From the NCBI GenBank assembly GCA_938034705.1, contig CALHMG010000038.1, positions 1 to 32,037 on the forward strand: a stretch of 32,037 bases of DNA, in the 5' to 3' direction. The notes under the pieces are model-generated. The model saw only the letters and a program-made list of their open reading frames with translations. It made no database searches and was not told the DNA's origin. The position numbers were made by a program, and so were the translations under genes. Shown here one piece after another: positions 1 to 7,900 of this stretch. Numbering within the stretch: position 1 is the stretch's first letter; every line of letters begins with the position of its first letter. Source of the stretch: an uncultured Gammaproteobacteria bacterium (GTDB taxonomy: Bacteria; Pseudomonadota; Gammaproteobacteria; Arenicellales; CALHMG01).

Positions 1-307
1 CCTCGCGATCCGAGAGAATGCCGATCGGTTTGTTCCGGTCGGCGTCCTGGATGTTCGAGACATAGAGAATCTCGGGGTTTTCTGGCGACAGATATTCAGC
101 GCGAATGTGGATTTCGAGTTCGCCAAATCTTCGACTGAACGCGACCAGATCGGTTTCACTGATCTCGCCCTGGTCTCTGAACACAACGACCCCGTGCTCC
201 ATCCAGATACTGCGGATCTCACGAATCGTATCCTCGTCATGGTGGTCAGAAATTTTGATTCCGGCGATTTCGGCGCCAAAGCTTTCAAGGTTTCGGGTTT
301 CAATCAT
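1..307 (-). CDS. TauD/TfdA-family Fe(II)/2-oxoglutarate dioxygenase, N-terminal part (cut by window edge)
   Basis: An open frame runs on the minus strand from an ATG at 307-305 through the window edge, giving 102 visible residues. The protein begins MIETRNLESFGAEIAGIKIS, then has a segment reading HGVVVFRDQ followed by FSRRFGELEIH. This is the characteristic opening of TauD/TfdA enzymes: a strand, the V-V-F-R-D-Q strand, then the F-G-x-L helix end. The family uses Fe(II), O2 and 2-oxoglutarate to hydroxylate substrates such as taurine or aryloxyacetates. The substrate cannot be read here because the metal-binding H-x-D motif lies beyond the edge. An upstream ATG about 31 bases earlier is out of frame and stops at once, so 307 is the best start. 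No clear Shine-Dalgarno sequence is visible. The gene points away from the amine oxidase cluster at 663. Confidence 0.8.
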   Translation of the reverse strand, partial: MIETRNLESFGAEIAGIKISDHHDEDTIREIRSIWMEHGVVVFRDQGEISETDLVAFSRRFGELEIHIRAEYLSPENPEILYVSNIQDADRNKPIGILSDRE

Positions 308-662
308 GCGTTCGTGCGAGTCGGGGAAGAAACGTCATTGTCGTAAAACTCTGGATCCAGGCACAACGCCCGAATTCTTTATGTGGAATTTGAAAACAGC
401 TTTGTAAGGATTGGGCAATCGACTTGTCGAAGTCGGGCAATGCACCACAAACGAAGAAACACCAGCCGCAAAGCAGCATGGATCACAGTATTTCGACGAG
501 GCGTCGAATAAATTTCTTCGCATCAGGTGTTGGGTGACTTGAAATTCAGACTATGTCGCACTAGACGACAGGCGAATTTCGCTGATGTACCGATCTATTT
601 GTCGCACCTGGCTGGTACACAGTCCATGAGTCTCCCGGGGACGTCTTTTTAAGACGCTGGGG
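308..662. other. Intergenic region between divergent genes, no gene recognised
   Basis: These 355 bases separate the leftward dioxygenase gene from the rightward amine oxidase cluster, so both promoters should lie here, but I see no convincing -35/-10 pair. Short open frames exist but resemble no protein I know. One small perfect inverted repeat, CGTCTT TTT AAGACG (642-656), lies just upstream of the start codon of the 663 gene. It could affect translation initiation, but it is short enough to be chance. Confidence 0.4.
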
Positions 663-1391
663 ATGAAAGAAATGTATTCGACTGTAGTGGCTCGCCGCGT
701 GCGCGGGACCTTGGTGATTGCTATCTGCGCCAGTCTTTTTGTTGTGACGCCTGCGTCGGCAAAAGACCGCGCACCGCTGAGTCAGACAGAAAAGGCGCGG
801 GTGATCGAAGCCGGCATCGAGAGTGCCAGAACAACGCGAACAATCGCACAAAAAATAAAACGTGACAGTCGTCGACGAAGTTTGCTTCTGGTCGAACGCA
901 GACCGGGTGAAAAGGGACATTCAAATCGACGGGCAAACGTCTACATTTATGACTACGACGCCGACAAGCTGATCCATCTGGTTGTGAATGCCAGAAGCGG
1001 TAAGGTTGTGCACCGATCAGCGCTCACTGACGTGCAGCTTCCGCTGATTGATGAAGAAATTCAGCGGGCCACAAATCTCGTGTTTTCGGACCCGAACACA
1101 CGTTCGAGACTTGAACAGGAATTTCTCAGTGCGACCGGCAAGCATCTGCAGGACATATCGCAAATTCACTTCAAGGCATTTTCGTTTACTGCCGACACCG
1201 TAGATTCGCGAGATCTCGCCGACAGCGCCAGAAGCATCACGCGTTGCGGTCGCAGTCGCTGTACACAGATTCTGATGTACACGGCAGACAAGGTTGTTCT
1301 GGACGTTTCTCCGATTGTAGATCTGTCAGGTAACACCGTGTTAACGGCTTCCAGCGGCGGCCTGGGTCTCGATGGCGAAGTTCGCTACTAG
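663..1391 (+). CDS. Exported protein equivalent to the N2/N3 domains of copper amine oxidase (split-enzyme subunit candidate)
   Basis: A protein of 242 residues with a signal peptide (basic start, hydrophobic stretch, then TPASAKDR, cleavage near residue 32). After it comes a region starting with LSQTEKARVIEAGIESA, then about residues 91-135 with ANVYIYDYDADKLIHL, SGKVVHRSAL and VQLPLIDEEIQRA. This order matches the small N2 and N3 domains that precede the catalytic domain in copper amine oxidases: a helix of the 'L-x-x-x-E' type, a strand pair 'V-x-x-Y-D', 'T-G-x-V-x-x', then 'Q-P-P-x-x-x-E-E'. The C-terminal part (RCTQILMYTADKVVLDVSP, VDLSGNTVL) fits the closing strands of N3. No catalytic domain follows in this frame; it lies in the next two genes, 30 bp and 1.2 kb downstream. 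Two start codons are possible (663, or 672 in the same frame). The domain assignment is from pattern memory of the family; the subunit role is inferred from context. Confidence 0.7.
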   Translation: MKEMYSTVVARRVRGTLVIAICASLFVVTPASAKDRAPLSQTEKARVIEAGIESARTTRTIAQKIKRDSRRRSLLLVERRPGEKGHSNRRANVYIYDYDADKLIHLVVNARSGKVVHRSALTDVQLPLIDEEIQRATNLVFSDPNTRSRLEQEFLSATGKHLQDISQIHFKAFSFTADTVDSRDLADSARSITRCGRSRCTQILMYTADKVVLDVSPIVDLSGNTVLTASSGGLGLDGEVRY

Positions 1392-1405
1392 TTTGTATTT
1401 TTAGT

Positions 1406-1416
1406 TTGGGGGGTAG
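1406..1416 (+). promoter_or_regulatory. Ribosome binding site supporting a GTG start at 1422
   Basis: The sequence TTGGGGGGTAGG lies 5 to 16 bases before the GTG at 1422. No ATG in that frame lies close by, and the signal peptide begins immediately after this GTG, so the site decides the start of the second amine oxidase-like gene. Confidence 0.45.
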
Positions 1417-1421
1417 GTGTT

Positions 1422-2597
1422 GTGCAACAGGTTGTATTGCGAGTCCTGATTGGAGTTGCGTTGTGCATGAGTTTGTTTGGAATGTCACCGGTTGCAAACG
1501 CAATCAGCTGTGGCGCCGCGAATACGATTGATCGCACGTTGCCCGGTGGGGCGCGGTGGGAACTGTGCTGGCGTTCAGACGACAGTGCCGGTGTGGTGTT
1601 CAGTGATATCCACTTTACGACTGAAACCGGAATTCGGCGCAAGATCGTAAAGGAAGCCGGGCTCGGTCAGATGAACGTGATTCTGAATGACAACAGCTCT
1701 CGGTATGCCCACGTGACGGAAGTTGGCCTGGGTGGCAACAATTTGGCGACCCTGGGGTACAGCAACTGCAATAACGGTACGCTGCGCTCGAATAGCGGTC
1801 GGTCGGTGTTGTGCGAGCAAGTAGAGAATCGCGGCTACGCCTGGAAGTACTACTCCTCCAGTCGTCAGGGTTCTCAGCTGACGCTGTCGGCGCTTTACAC
1901 ATTGCCCACCGGAAAGTACGTGCTTCGGTGGATCTTCGCCGATGACGGCGTGATCACACCGGGCATGGGGCACGCTGGCAATATCAAGTTCGTCGGCACA
2001 GACACAAATTTTGGCTGGCAGGTTGGGTCCACCAACGGAAGTACGGTAGTCGCGAAATCATTTGCCGTTGAATATATCTGGCGAATGGATCTGGACATCG
2101 GAGACAACGGTTACAACGACATCGTTGAGATGCTCGAGGTAAATCCCGACTCGTCGCGTTCAAAAAAGTTTCTCAACATCACCCAGGTGAATACCGAGTC
2201 CAGCTGGAAGCTCGATCCACTGCGAAAGAGATCGTGGCGGATTCGCGACGGTTATGAAACAAACAGCGACGGCCACAAAATTTCATATCACCTGGAGCCT
2301 ACCGAAACCGGCAACGTTTACAGGGGGCTCTCGACCGAACCCTGGAGTCAGCGCGATCTTTATGTAACCAAGAGGCGTGCCTGCGAGCAGTTCGCGACGG
2401 ACAACGTTGCGGGTTGTGGGCGCAGCGTTGATGAATTTGTTAACGGTGAAGGCATCGCCGGTTCAGATCCGGTGATCTGGTATCGGACAAGTTATCAGCG
2501 CATCCCGCGCGAAGAAGACCGAGATGGCTTTCACATTGGATGGAGCACTTTCCATCTTATTCCTCGTGACTGGACTGCTACGAGCAGTCTCAACTAG
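1422..2597 (+). CDS. Exported copper amine oxidase catalytic-domain paralogue lacking all catalytic and copper residues (pseudoenzyme)
   Basis: A protein of 391 residues with a GTG start and a signal peptide (hydrophobic core, then SPVANA, cleavage near residue 27). It aligns along its whole length with the next gene product and with the copper amine oxidase catalytic domain: GARWELCWRSDD, SAGVVFSDIHFT, the W-R-M-D-L-D strand, DPVIWYRTSYQRIPRE and HLIPRDW. The functional positions are changed. The catalytic base aspartate is His97, the topaquinone tyrosine is Gly164, the copper pair H-x-H is Phe214-Ala-Val216, and the third copper histidine is Arg360. Six cysteines match the active paralogue, suggesting shared disulfides. 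The reading frame is intact with no stop or frameshift, so this looks like a maintained protein and not a decaying gene. It starts 30 bp after the N2/N3-domain gene and ends 11 bp before the catalytic paralogue, so the three are probably one operon. A structural or regulatory partner role, as in a heterodimer, is inference. Confidence 0.75.
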   Translation: MQQVVLRVLIGVALCMSLFGMSPVANAISCGAANTIDRTLPGGARWELCWRSDDSAGVVFSDIHFTTETGIRRKIVKEAGLGQMNVILNDNSSRYAHVTEVGLGGNNLATLGYSNCNNGTLRSNSGRSVLCEQVENRGYAWKYYSSSRQGSQLTLSALYTLPTGKYVLRWIFADDGVITPGMGHAGNIKFVGTDTNFGWQVGSTNGSTVVAKSFAVEYIWRMDLDIGDNGYNDIVEMLEVNPDSSRSKKFLNITQVNTESSWKLDPLRKRSWRIRDGYETNSDGHKISYHLEPTETGNVYRGLSTEPWSQRDLYVTKRRACEQFATDNVAGCGRSVDEFVNGEGIAGSDPVIWYRTSYQRIPREEDRDGFHIGWSTFHLIPRDWTATSSLN

Positions 2598-2608
2598 GTG
2601 GTGTTGTC

Positions 2609-4369
2609 ATGATGAAGCAAACGGTTCTGAAAATTTTCGCTCCAATTATTGTGTTGGCGGGCGCGGCATTCGCCAGCGTCAGCTATGCGCAGAACACCGG
2701 CCCAACATGTTCGGCCCCCTGGAACATCAGCCAGACGTTGTCTAACGGCGCGCGTTGGGAGATGTGCTGGGAACGTCGAGACAGAGAGGGTGTTGTCCTC
2801 AGCGATATTCATTACACCAACGTCCAGGGCATCAAGCGCAAGGTTCTTGCGGAGATTGCGGTCGCGCAGATTCACGTGCCCTATGACGACAACCGTGCTC
2901 GATATCACGATGTCAGTGACTACGGTCTTGGCACGAGCTCACATCAGAATGATCTGGCTCCCGCGGACTGTCCCGGGGGACAGCTCGTGTCTGACGGAAC
3001 AAAGAACGTTGTGTGTCGTCAATATCAGGTTGTAGCGAGTCAGGGAGTTCTTGGCTCAAGCAGTACGGTCACGAGCGAGCTGGTTGTATTCAGTGTTTCC
3101 CATGTTGGCGCCTACAACTACATTCCGCAGTACACGTTTTTTGATGACGGCACCATCGAGCCAGCGATGGGCGCGACCGGGCGTCTTCAGCGATTTCGAA
3201 ATGAGACGCAGCATGGCTGGCCGATGCGCTCGACTACGGCCGGCAACTTTGCGGGTGTTTCCCATCTGCACAACTACTACTGGCGACTCGATTTTGACCT
3301 TGCCGGTGACGGAACCGATGACGTGTTCGAAGAAATCAACGTTAACCAGGATTCCAACAACCGCAAAAGAATCGACGTCACAGCTTTCAGCAGGGAAACG
3401 GCGCGACAGGTGTCGCCCGAGAAATTTCGCCGGTGGCGAGTTCGTGACACAAACATCCGAAACAACAAGGGCGCGCACATCTCTTACGAGATCACGGCTG
3501 CGGATACCGGACATCGCGATATTGGCCCAAGCTATGAGCCCTGGACTTTCGCCGATGTGTATCTGACGCGTGCTCGTGGCTGTGAACGCTTTGCTTCCCA
3601 CAATCCGGCGGATTCTCTGGGCGGCTGTGGTTCCAACGGCAGTCTTGCGACGTTTAACAACAACGAATCAGTTGCCGGCCAGGATCAGGTTGTCTGGTTT
3701 GGTCTGTCGTTTCACCATATACCCAGAGACGAAGATGAGCCGCACATGCACGCACACTGGAATCGTTTCCAGATCAGGCCGCGTGACTGGAATGATGCTA
3801 TCGCACCTACTCCAACTCTGCCGTCGCTCGTTACAGCCCATGACTTTGAAGTGAGTACCGGCTGGGTGCGTGATTCGCAAAATCGGGATTCTGCGGTGGC
3901 GGGCTCCTGGCAGCTTGGCGTTCCGCAACAAACACTTCGTCGGGGCCATGTCATGCAGCCTGGCAATGCGGCCCAGGGTCAGTCGGCTCTTGTGACGGGT
4001 CTCGCAGCGGGTAACTCAGCCGGTGACTATGACGTCGATAACGGTCGCACCTCGATCAGATCCCAGCCGATTTATGTCGCGCAGGGGACGAGGGCAACGC
4101 TCGATTTCAGTTTCTTCTTCGCACACTCACGCAGTGCGTCAGACAAAGACTTTTACAAGGTTAAGCTGATCACTGATTCAGGCGTCGAAGTGCTGCTGTA
4201 CAAGAAGGGCTCGCCAAAATTTCGTTCGGCAATCTGGAAAAAACGATCCTTCGATATCTCGCGATACATGGGGTCTTACGTCTCGGTGGAGCTGGTCGCA
4301 AAGGACGTCGACCGACAGAACGTTCTTGAAGCCGGGTTTGACGACCTCAAGATCGTCGTAGATCAGTGA
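2609..4369 (+). CDS. Exported copper amine oxidase catalytic domain with C-terminal beta-sandwich domain
   Basis: A protein of 586 residues with an AGGTGG ribosome site before ATG 2609 and a signal peptide ending SVSYAQ. Residues about 30-400 are a copper amine oxidase catalytic domain. The expected residues are present: base Asp101 (HDVSDYGLG), topaquinone-precursor Tyr169 (VGAYNYIPQY), copper ligands His219 and His221 (SHLHNYYWRLD) and His370 (HHIPRDEDEP). Such enzymes oxidise primary amines to aldehydes, releasing ammonia and hydrogen peroxide, with a self-made topaquinone cofactor. Two points are unusual: the residues around the tyrosine are A-Y-N where the family has N-Y-D/E, and the N2/N3 domains are absent and appear to be encoded separately at 663-1391. 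Residues about 410-586 form an extra beta-rich domain (opening DFEVSTGWV, closing AGFDDLKIVV) like the MAM/jelly-roll modules at the ends of secreted bacterial enzymes, perhaps for binding glycans or surfaces. The amine substrate is unknown. The convergent gene ends only 9 bp away. Confidence 0.8.
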   Translation: MMKQTVLKIFAPIIVLAGAAFASVSYAQNTGPTCSAPWNISQTLSNGARWEMCWERRDREGVVLSDIHYTNVQGIKRKVLAEIAVAQIHVPYDDNRARYHDVSDYGLGTSSHQNDLAPADCPGGQLVSDGTKNVVCRQYQVVASQGVLGSSSTVTSELVVFSVSHVGAYNYIPQYTFFDDGTIEPAMGATGRLQRFRNETQHGWPMRSTTAGNFAGVSHLHNYYWRLDFDLAGDGTDDVFEEINVNQDSNNRKRIDVTAFSRETARQVSPEKFRRWRVRDTNIRNNKGAHISYEITAADTGHRDIGPSYEPWTFADVYLTRARGCERFASHNPADSLGGCGSNGSLATFNNNESVAGQDQVVWFGLSFHHIPRDEDEPHMHAHWNRFQIRPRDWNDAIAPTPTLPSLVTAHDFEVSTGWVRDSQNRDSAVAGSWQLGVPQQTLRRGHVMQPGNAAQGQSALVTGLAAGNSAGDYDVDNGRTSIRSQPIYVAQGTRATLDFSFFFAHSRSASDKDFYKVKLITDSGVEVLLYKKGSPKFRSAIWKKRSFDISRYMGSYVSVELVAKDVDRQNVLEAGFDDLKIVVDQ

Positions 4370-4378
4370 CCGCTTGCC

Positions 4379-4909
4379 CTATAGGCAGACACCGCCAAGT
4401 GTTGAGCCCATCAGGATGCTGGCTACGTCGCCAGGAGAGGCCGTGCTGCTCGCGGTTCCACCTGCGCCGGACGCGGTGGTCGTAATCGTGTCGACCGCTG
4501 CGACCGGCGCTACCACCGCCGGCGCCACGGTCAGCGTGTAGACGGTGCCGGGTACGACGTTGGCGACGGTGATCGATCCGAGATTCAGTGATCCGGACGG
4601 ACTGAGATTGGCGGCTGCAGAAAAAGTCGCGGGTCCTGCTGTACAACCGACAAAACTCAACTCGGCAATCGCGGGTTCCGGAACACCACCGGAAGGAATC
4701 CGGTTTTCGACAACCGCGGCAAAAAGACCCGCGCTCCCCAGCGTGGTGGAAGGCGTCTCGCTGGTTTGAGCATGTGCCGGCAGCAGTACGGACTCCACAA
4801 CCGGTTTTCGCCAGTGCCACAGCGTCGGCACTACGGCAGAAACGGCGAGGGCGTTTGCGAGCAGTTGCCGACGGGCGTTGGTTCGACCGCGGTTGGTTTT
4901 CTGAGTCAT
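4379..4909 (-). CDS. Small exported protein with Tat-like leader, function unknown
   Basis: A protein of 176 residues, starting 19 bp after the stop of the giant C25 peptidase gene on the same strand, so probably co-transcribed with it. The N-terminus is basic with a twin arginine (NARRQLLANALAV), followed by a weakly hydrophobic stretch and the sequence KPVVESVLLPAHAQTS. I recognise this KPVV-x-SV-LPAHAQ pattern from leaders of other small uncharacterised exported proteins. It suggests Tat-dependent export with cleavage near AHA-Q. The rest is rich in Ala, Thr, Ser, Gly and Val and is probably beta-structured, with two cysteines (VGCTAG and the C-terminal GGVCL). No enzyme motif is visible. 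It could be a surface protein, a partner or a substrate of the neighbouring peptidase, but nothing in the sequence shows which. Confidence 0.65.
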   Translation of the reverse strand: MTQKTNRGRTNARRQLLANALAVSAVVPTLWHWRKPVVESVLLPAHAQTSETPSTTLGSAGLFAAVVENRIPSGGVPEPAIAELSFVGCTAGPATFSAAANLSPSGSLNLGSITVANVVPGTVYTLTVAPAVVAPVAAVDTITTTASGAGGTASSTASPGDVASILMGSTLGGVCL

Positions 4910-4928
4910 ATTTTTTGAGTCGTTTATC

Positions 4929-7900
4929 TTAAAACTCTGGACGGTTATTGGGCACCAGAGCCGGGTCTCCCAGCAAACTGGTTCCGATCAGTATGTCTCT
5001 GATCTTGACTAGTGGGCGTTCCAACGCCAGTCGACGCCGCGCCGCGTTCATGGCCTTGCCTAAAGAAGTGCCAGGTCTCGCGATCTCCTCGTACAGCAGT
5101 TCACCGAACCGGGCCTCTGTTCTTACGCCCGCGAGGGTGCTGGTGCCAATAACCGCCGCCGCCCCGCCATCGGTAGAGACCAGAAATGCTTCTCCCATGG
5201 AGAGCCGACCCGGGTGAACAAAATCGTTGTTCCAGCAACCAAACTGGGTCACGACCGTCGGTGTCCCGGTGTTTCCGAGGCTTCGAATGTCGTCGAGACT
5301 CAGCAGGTTTTCAAAGCTCCACTGGCCGCGGTCGGAATGTCCGATGTAGCTTGTCAGACGAGCGCCGCGCTCGATTTCGTCGATTACAGATCCTCGCGCC
5401 GCTTTGACACCGATACGGTCAACGTAGGCGGTAACGGTGTTGAACGACTCGCCAAGAGCCCGTCTTATCTGATTGCTGTCTCTTCTGAACGAATGCCTTG
5501 AGGCGTCATCAATAGAGTCCGCGGTAAAAACCGCTCGATATTCGCTCTGGTCCGCTTCATAGAGCAACGTTTTATCGATGACGCGAGTCAGATGGCGTTT
5601 GGAACGAACGGGCAGTCGTCCGACCGCAACGTCAGGCAGTGAATCTCCATCGACGTCACCGAACAGTGCATCAGCCGCTGCCTGATTAACGTGGTCGCCG
5701 GCCTGGGCATAGTGCGAGGGTATGTAGCTTCGCGATCCTGATTTGAGGTTGCCGCGATAGTCGTAGGTATCATCTCCGACCAGCACCACGTATTCGACGC
5801 CAAATCTGGCATGAGCATCCCGGATGGCTTCGGAAATCGCGGCCGCCGAAGTCGCTCCACCCGAGTAGCGATGGTAGATGTCCCGTACGTCCACAGTTTC
5901 TACAACCAGACCCGCAGATTCACGAGCGTCAGCCAGTCGCTGCAGATCAGGCCCTTTGAATTTGTGATGGGTGACAATCAGATAGTCAAAAGGTCGATCG
6001 AACAGTTCAGTGTCGTCTCGCGCGGAGCTAAGGCGAGGTCGATTGATGCCCCGGTCGTTCGCGACAAAGTATCGGCCAGCAGCGCCGCTAACGCGCACCG
6101 ATTTTGCGGAGGCGCTGGTGTTGATTCTCGTCGTCGTGTCCGCGACGCGATAGGCGACCGCCGACCGTGGCGCATTCAGCTGAACAATGTGAGTGCCACC
6201 GTTCGAGCTGAACGCAAGGTCATTGTTGCCGCGAAGTTTTTGTGTTGCAGAAAGTTCGACGCTGTCGACACGAACCATGTCAACGTGGCGACGGCCTTCG
6301 CTTTTGACTTTCAGCGTGACGATATTTTCGCCGTTGACCAACGCATCCGAGGGGACCTCGACGGATATTCTCTGCCGGGTGATGCCGTCAAATCGAACTC
6401 GGTGAATTTTTCTTCCGTTTACCAGAATCACCAGATTGTGATCTTGCTTGAGATTCAGATCATCGTTACCACCCCACACGTTCGCGCGCAGCGAAGCGGT
6501 GGTGCCGGCAACCAGACCGGACAGATCAAACGAATAGTCCCGGGTTGCGGCTTTACCCACCGACAGGATTTGATCCATCCACCACGGATCACCGTCCGGT
6601 GCGATTCGGCTGAATCGTTTATCGTGATCAATCGTATGGGTGCGAACAGCGCTTTTGGTTTCCGCCTGCTCGTAGCCGGGCTCATCGGCGATGTCTTTCA
6701 CCAGCGCCGGATTCAGAGACAGTAAAACCCGAGTCGCATTGTTATAGCGATCGCCGGGTTTTTCGGCACTGACAAACTCAATAACGGTGTCGCGCTCCAT
6801 CGTGGTAGCGGAGACGCCTGACTTGAGACCGTATATATGGCGCGCAAGAGGTACACCGTCGATCGACAGCGCGATGGAGTCAAGACTGACGCCGCGCCAG
6901 TCCAGTCCGATTTGCTTGAGATCTTTGAATGAAATTCTCTGAACGCCGGCAGCTGTCACATCCACATAGACCTGAGAACCAGAGGTCGCTTCCAGATTCT
7001 GCGACAGATCGGTTTCATCGATAGTGTCCCACTGTGTTTCGCTGACCGCGGAAAGCTCGCTGCCATAAAAAACTGAACGACTGAACGGACCATGCACGAC
7101 TTCCTTGTAGTTGATGTCTACATCGGTGATCGCAAATTCCCGGGCGCCAGTGTCAACAAGACGGTGTTCGTAAATCTGGCCCGTAGCGTCAGATTCGTCA
7201 TAGGTGGAAAGCACAAGATCGGTGTTCAGCTGCCGCCACTGGCCCTGAATTCGCGCAAACAGGTTAAACCCGAGATTGGCCTCTTCTGTTGACGTGCGCC
7301 AGCGGATGACAAGTTCGTCGCCGTCCGAGCGTGCGACAAAGGCCGCGAGATTGACCGGCGTTGTGGACGCCGCGTTGACGGTGGCCGGATCGCTGTCGTC
7401 TTCATCCTCCGTGGCTTCGTCGTGGGTCGTATCGTTATGAGCGATATTGTTGTGATCGATTGAAGGGTCTGCGCCCGGCGAGCCGGTACCCGAACCGTTA
7501 TCTGATCCGTTGTGATCACCCGGGCTGGAGTCATCATCGGTTACGCTGTAGTCACTGGAAGAATCCGTTTCGATCTCGGCCCAGTTGCGAAACGGTGCCT
7601 GTGCAAGATCGTCTGCTCGCAGCGCGAGTTCGATCGTGACGTCGGCGCCCGGCGCAAGATCCGCCGCGGTCGGTGGTGTGTAGGTGCAGCGTACCTCATC
7701 AGCCACGGTCGGCGGCGTGCCGGCGATCAGCGTGCACGAAAATCCTGATCCCGTAGCGGACACAAATGACATGCCGTAGGGAATTACGTCTGTAACCACG
7801 AAACCGTTTGAAGGAACGTTGCCCTGATTTCGTACTGTCACCACGTAGTTGACGGTATCACCGTCAAGTATCCATGCCGGCTGGGTCGGGGCTAGTGTCT

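Noticed and set aside
5811-6725. 304-codon open frame opposite the C25 protein gene
   Set aside because: Antisense shadow of a well-supported coding region, no signal peptide or recognisable motif.
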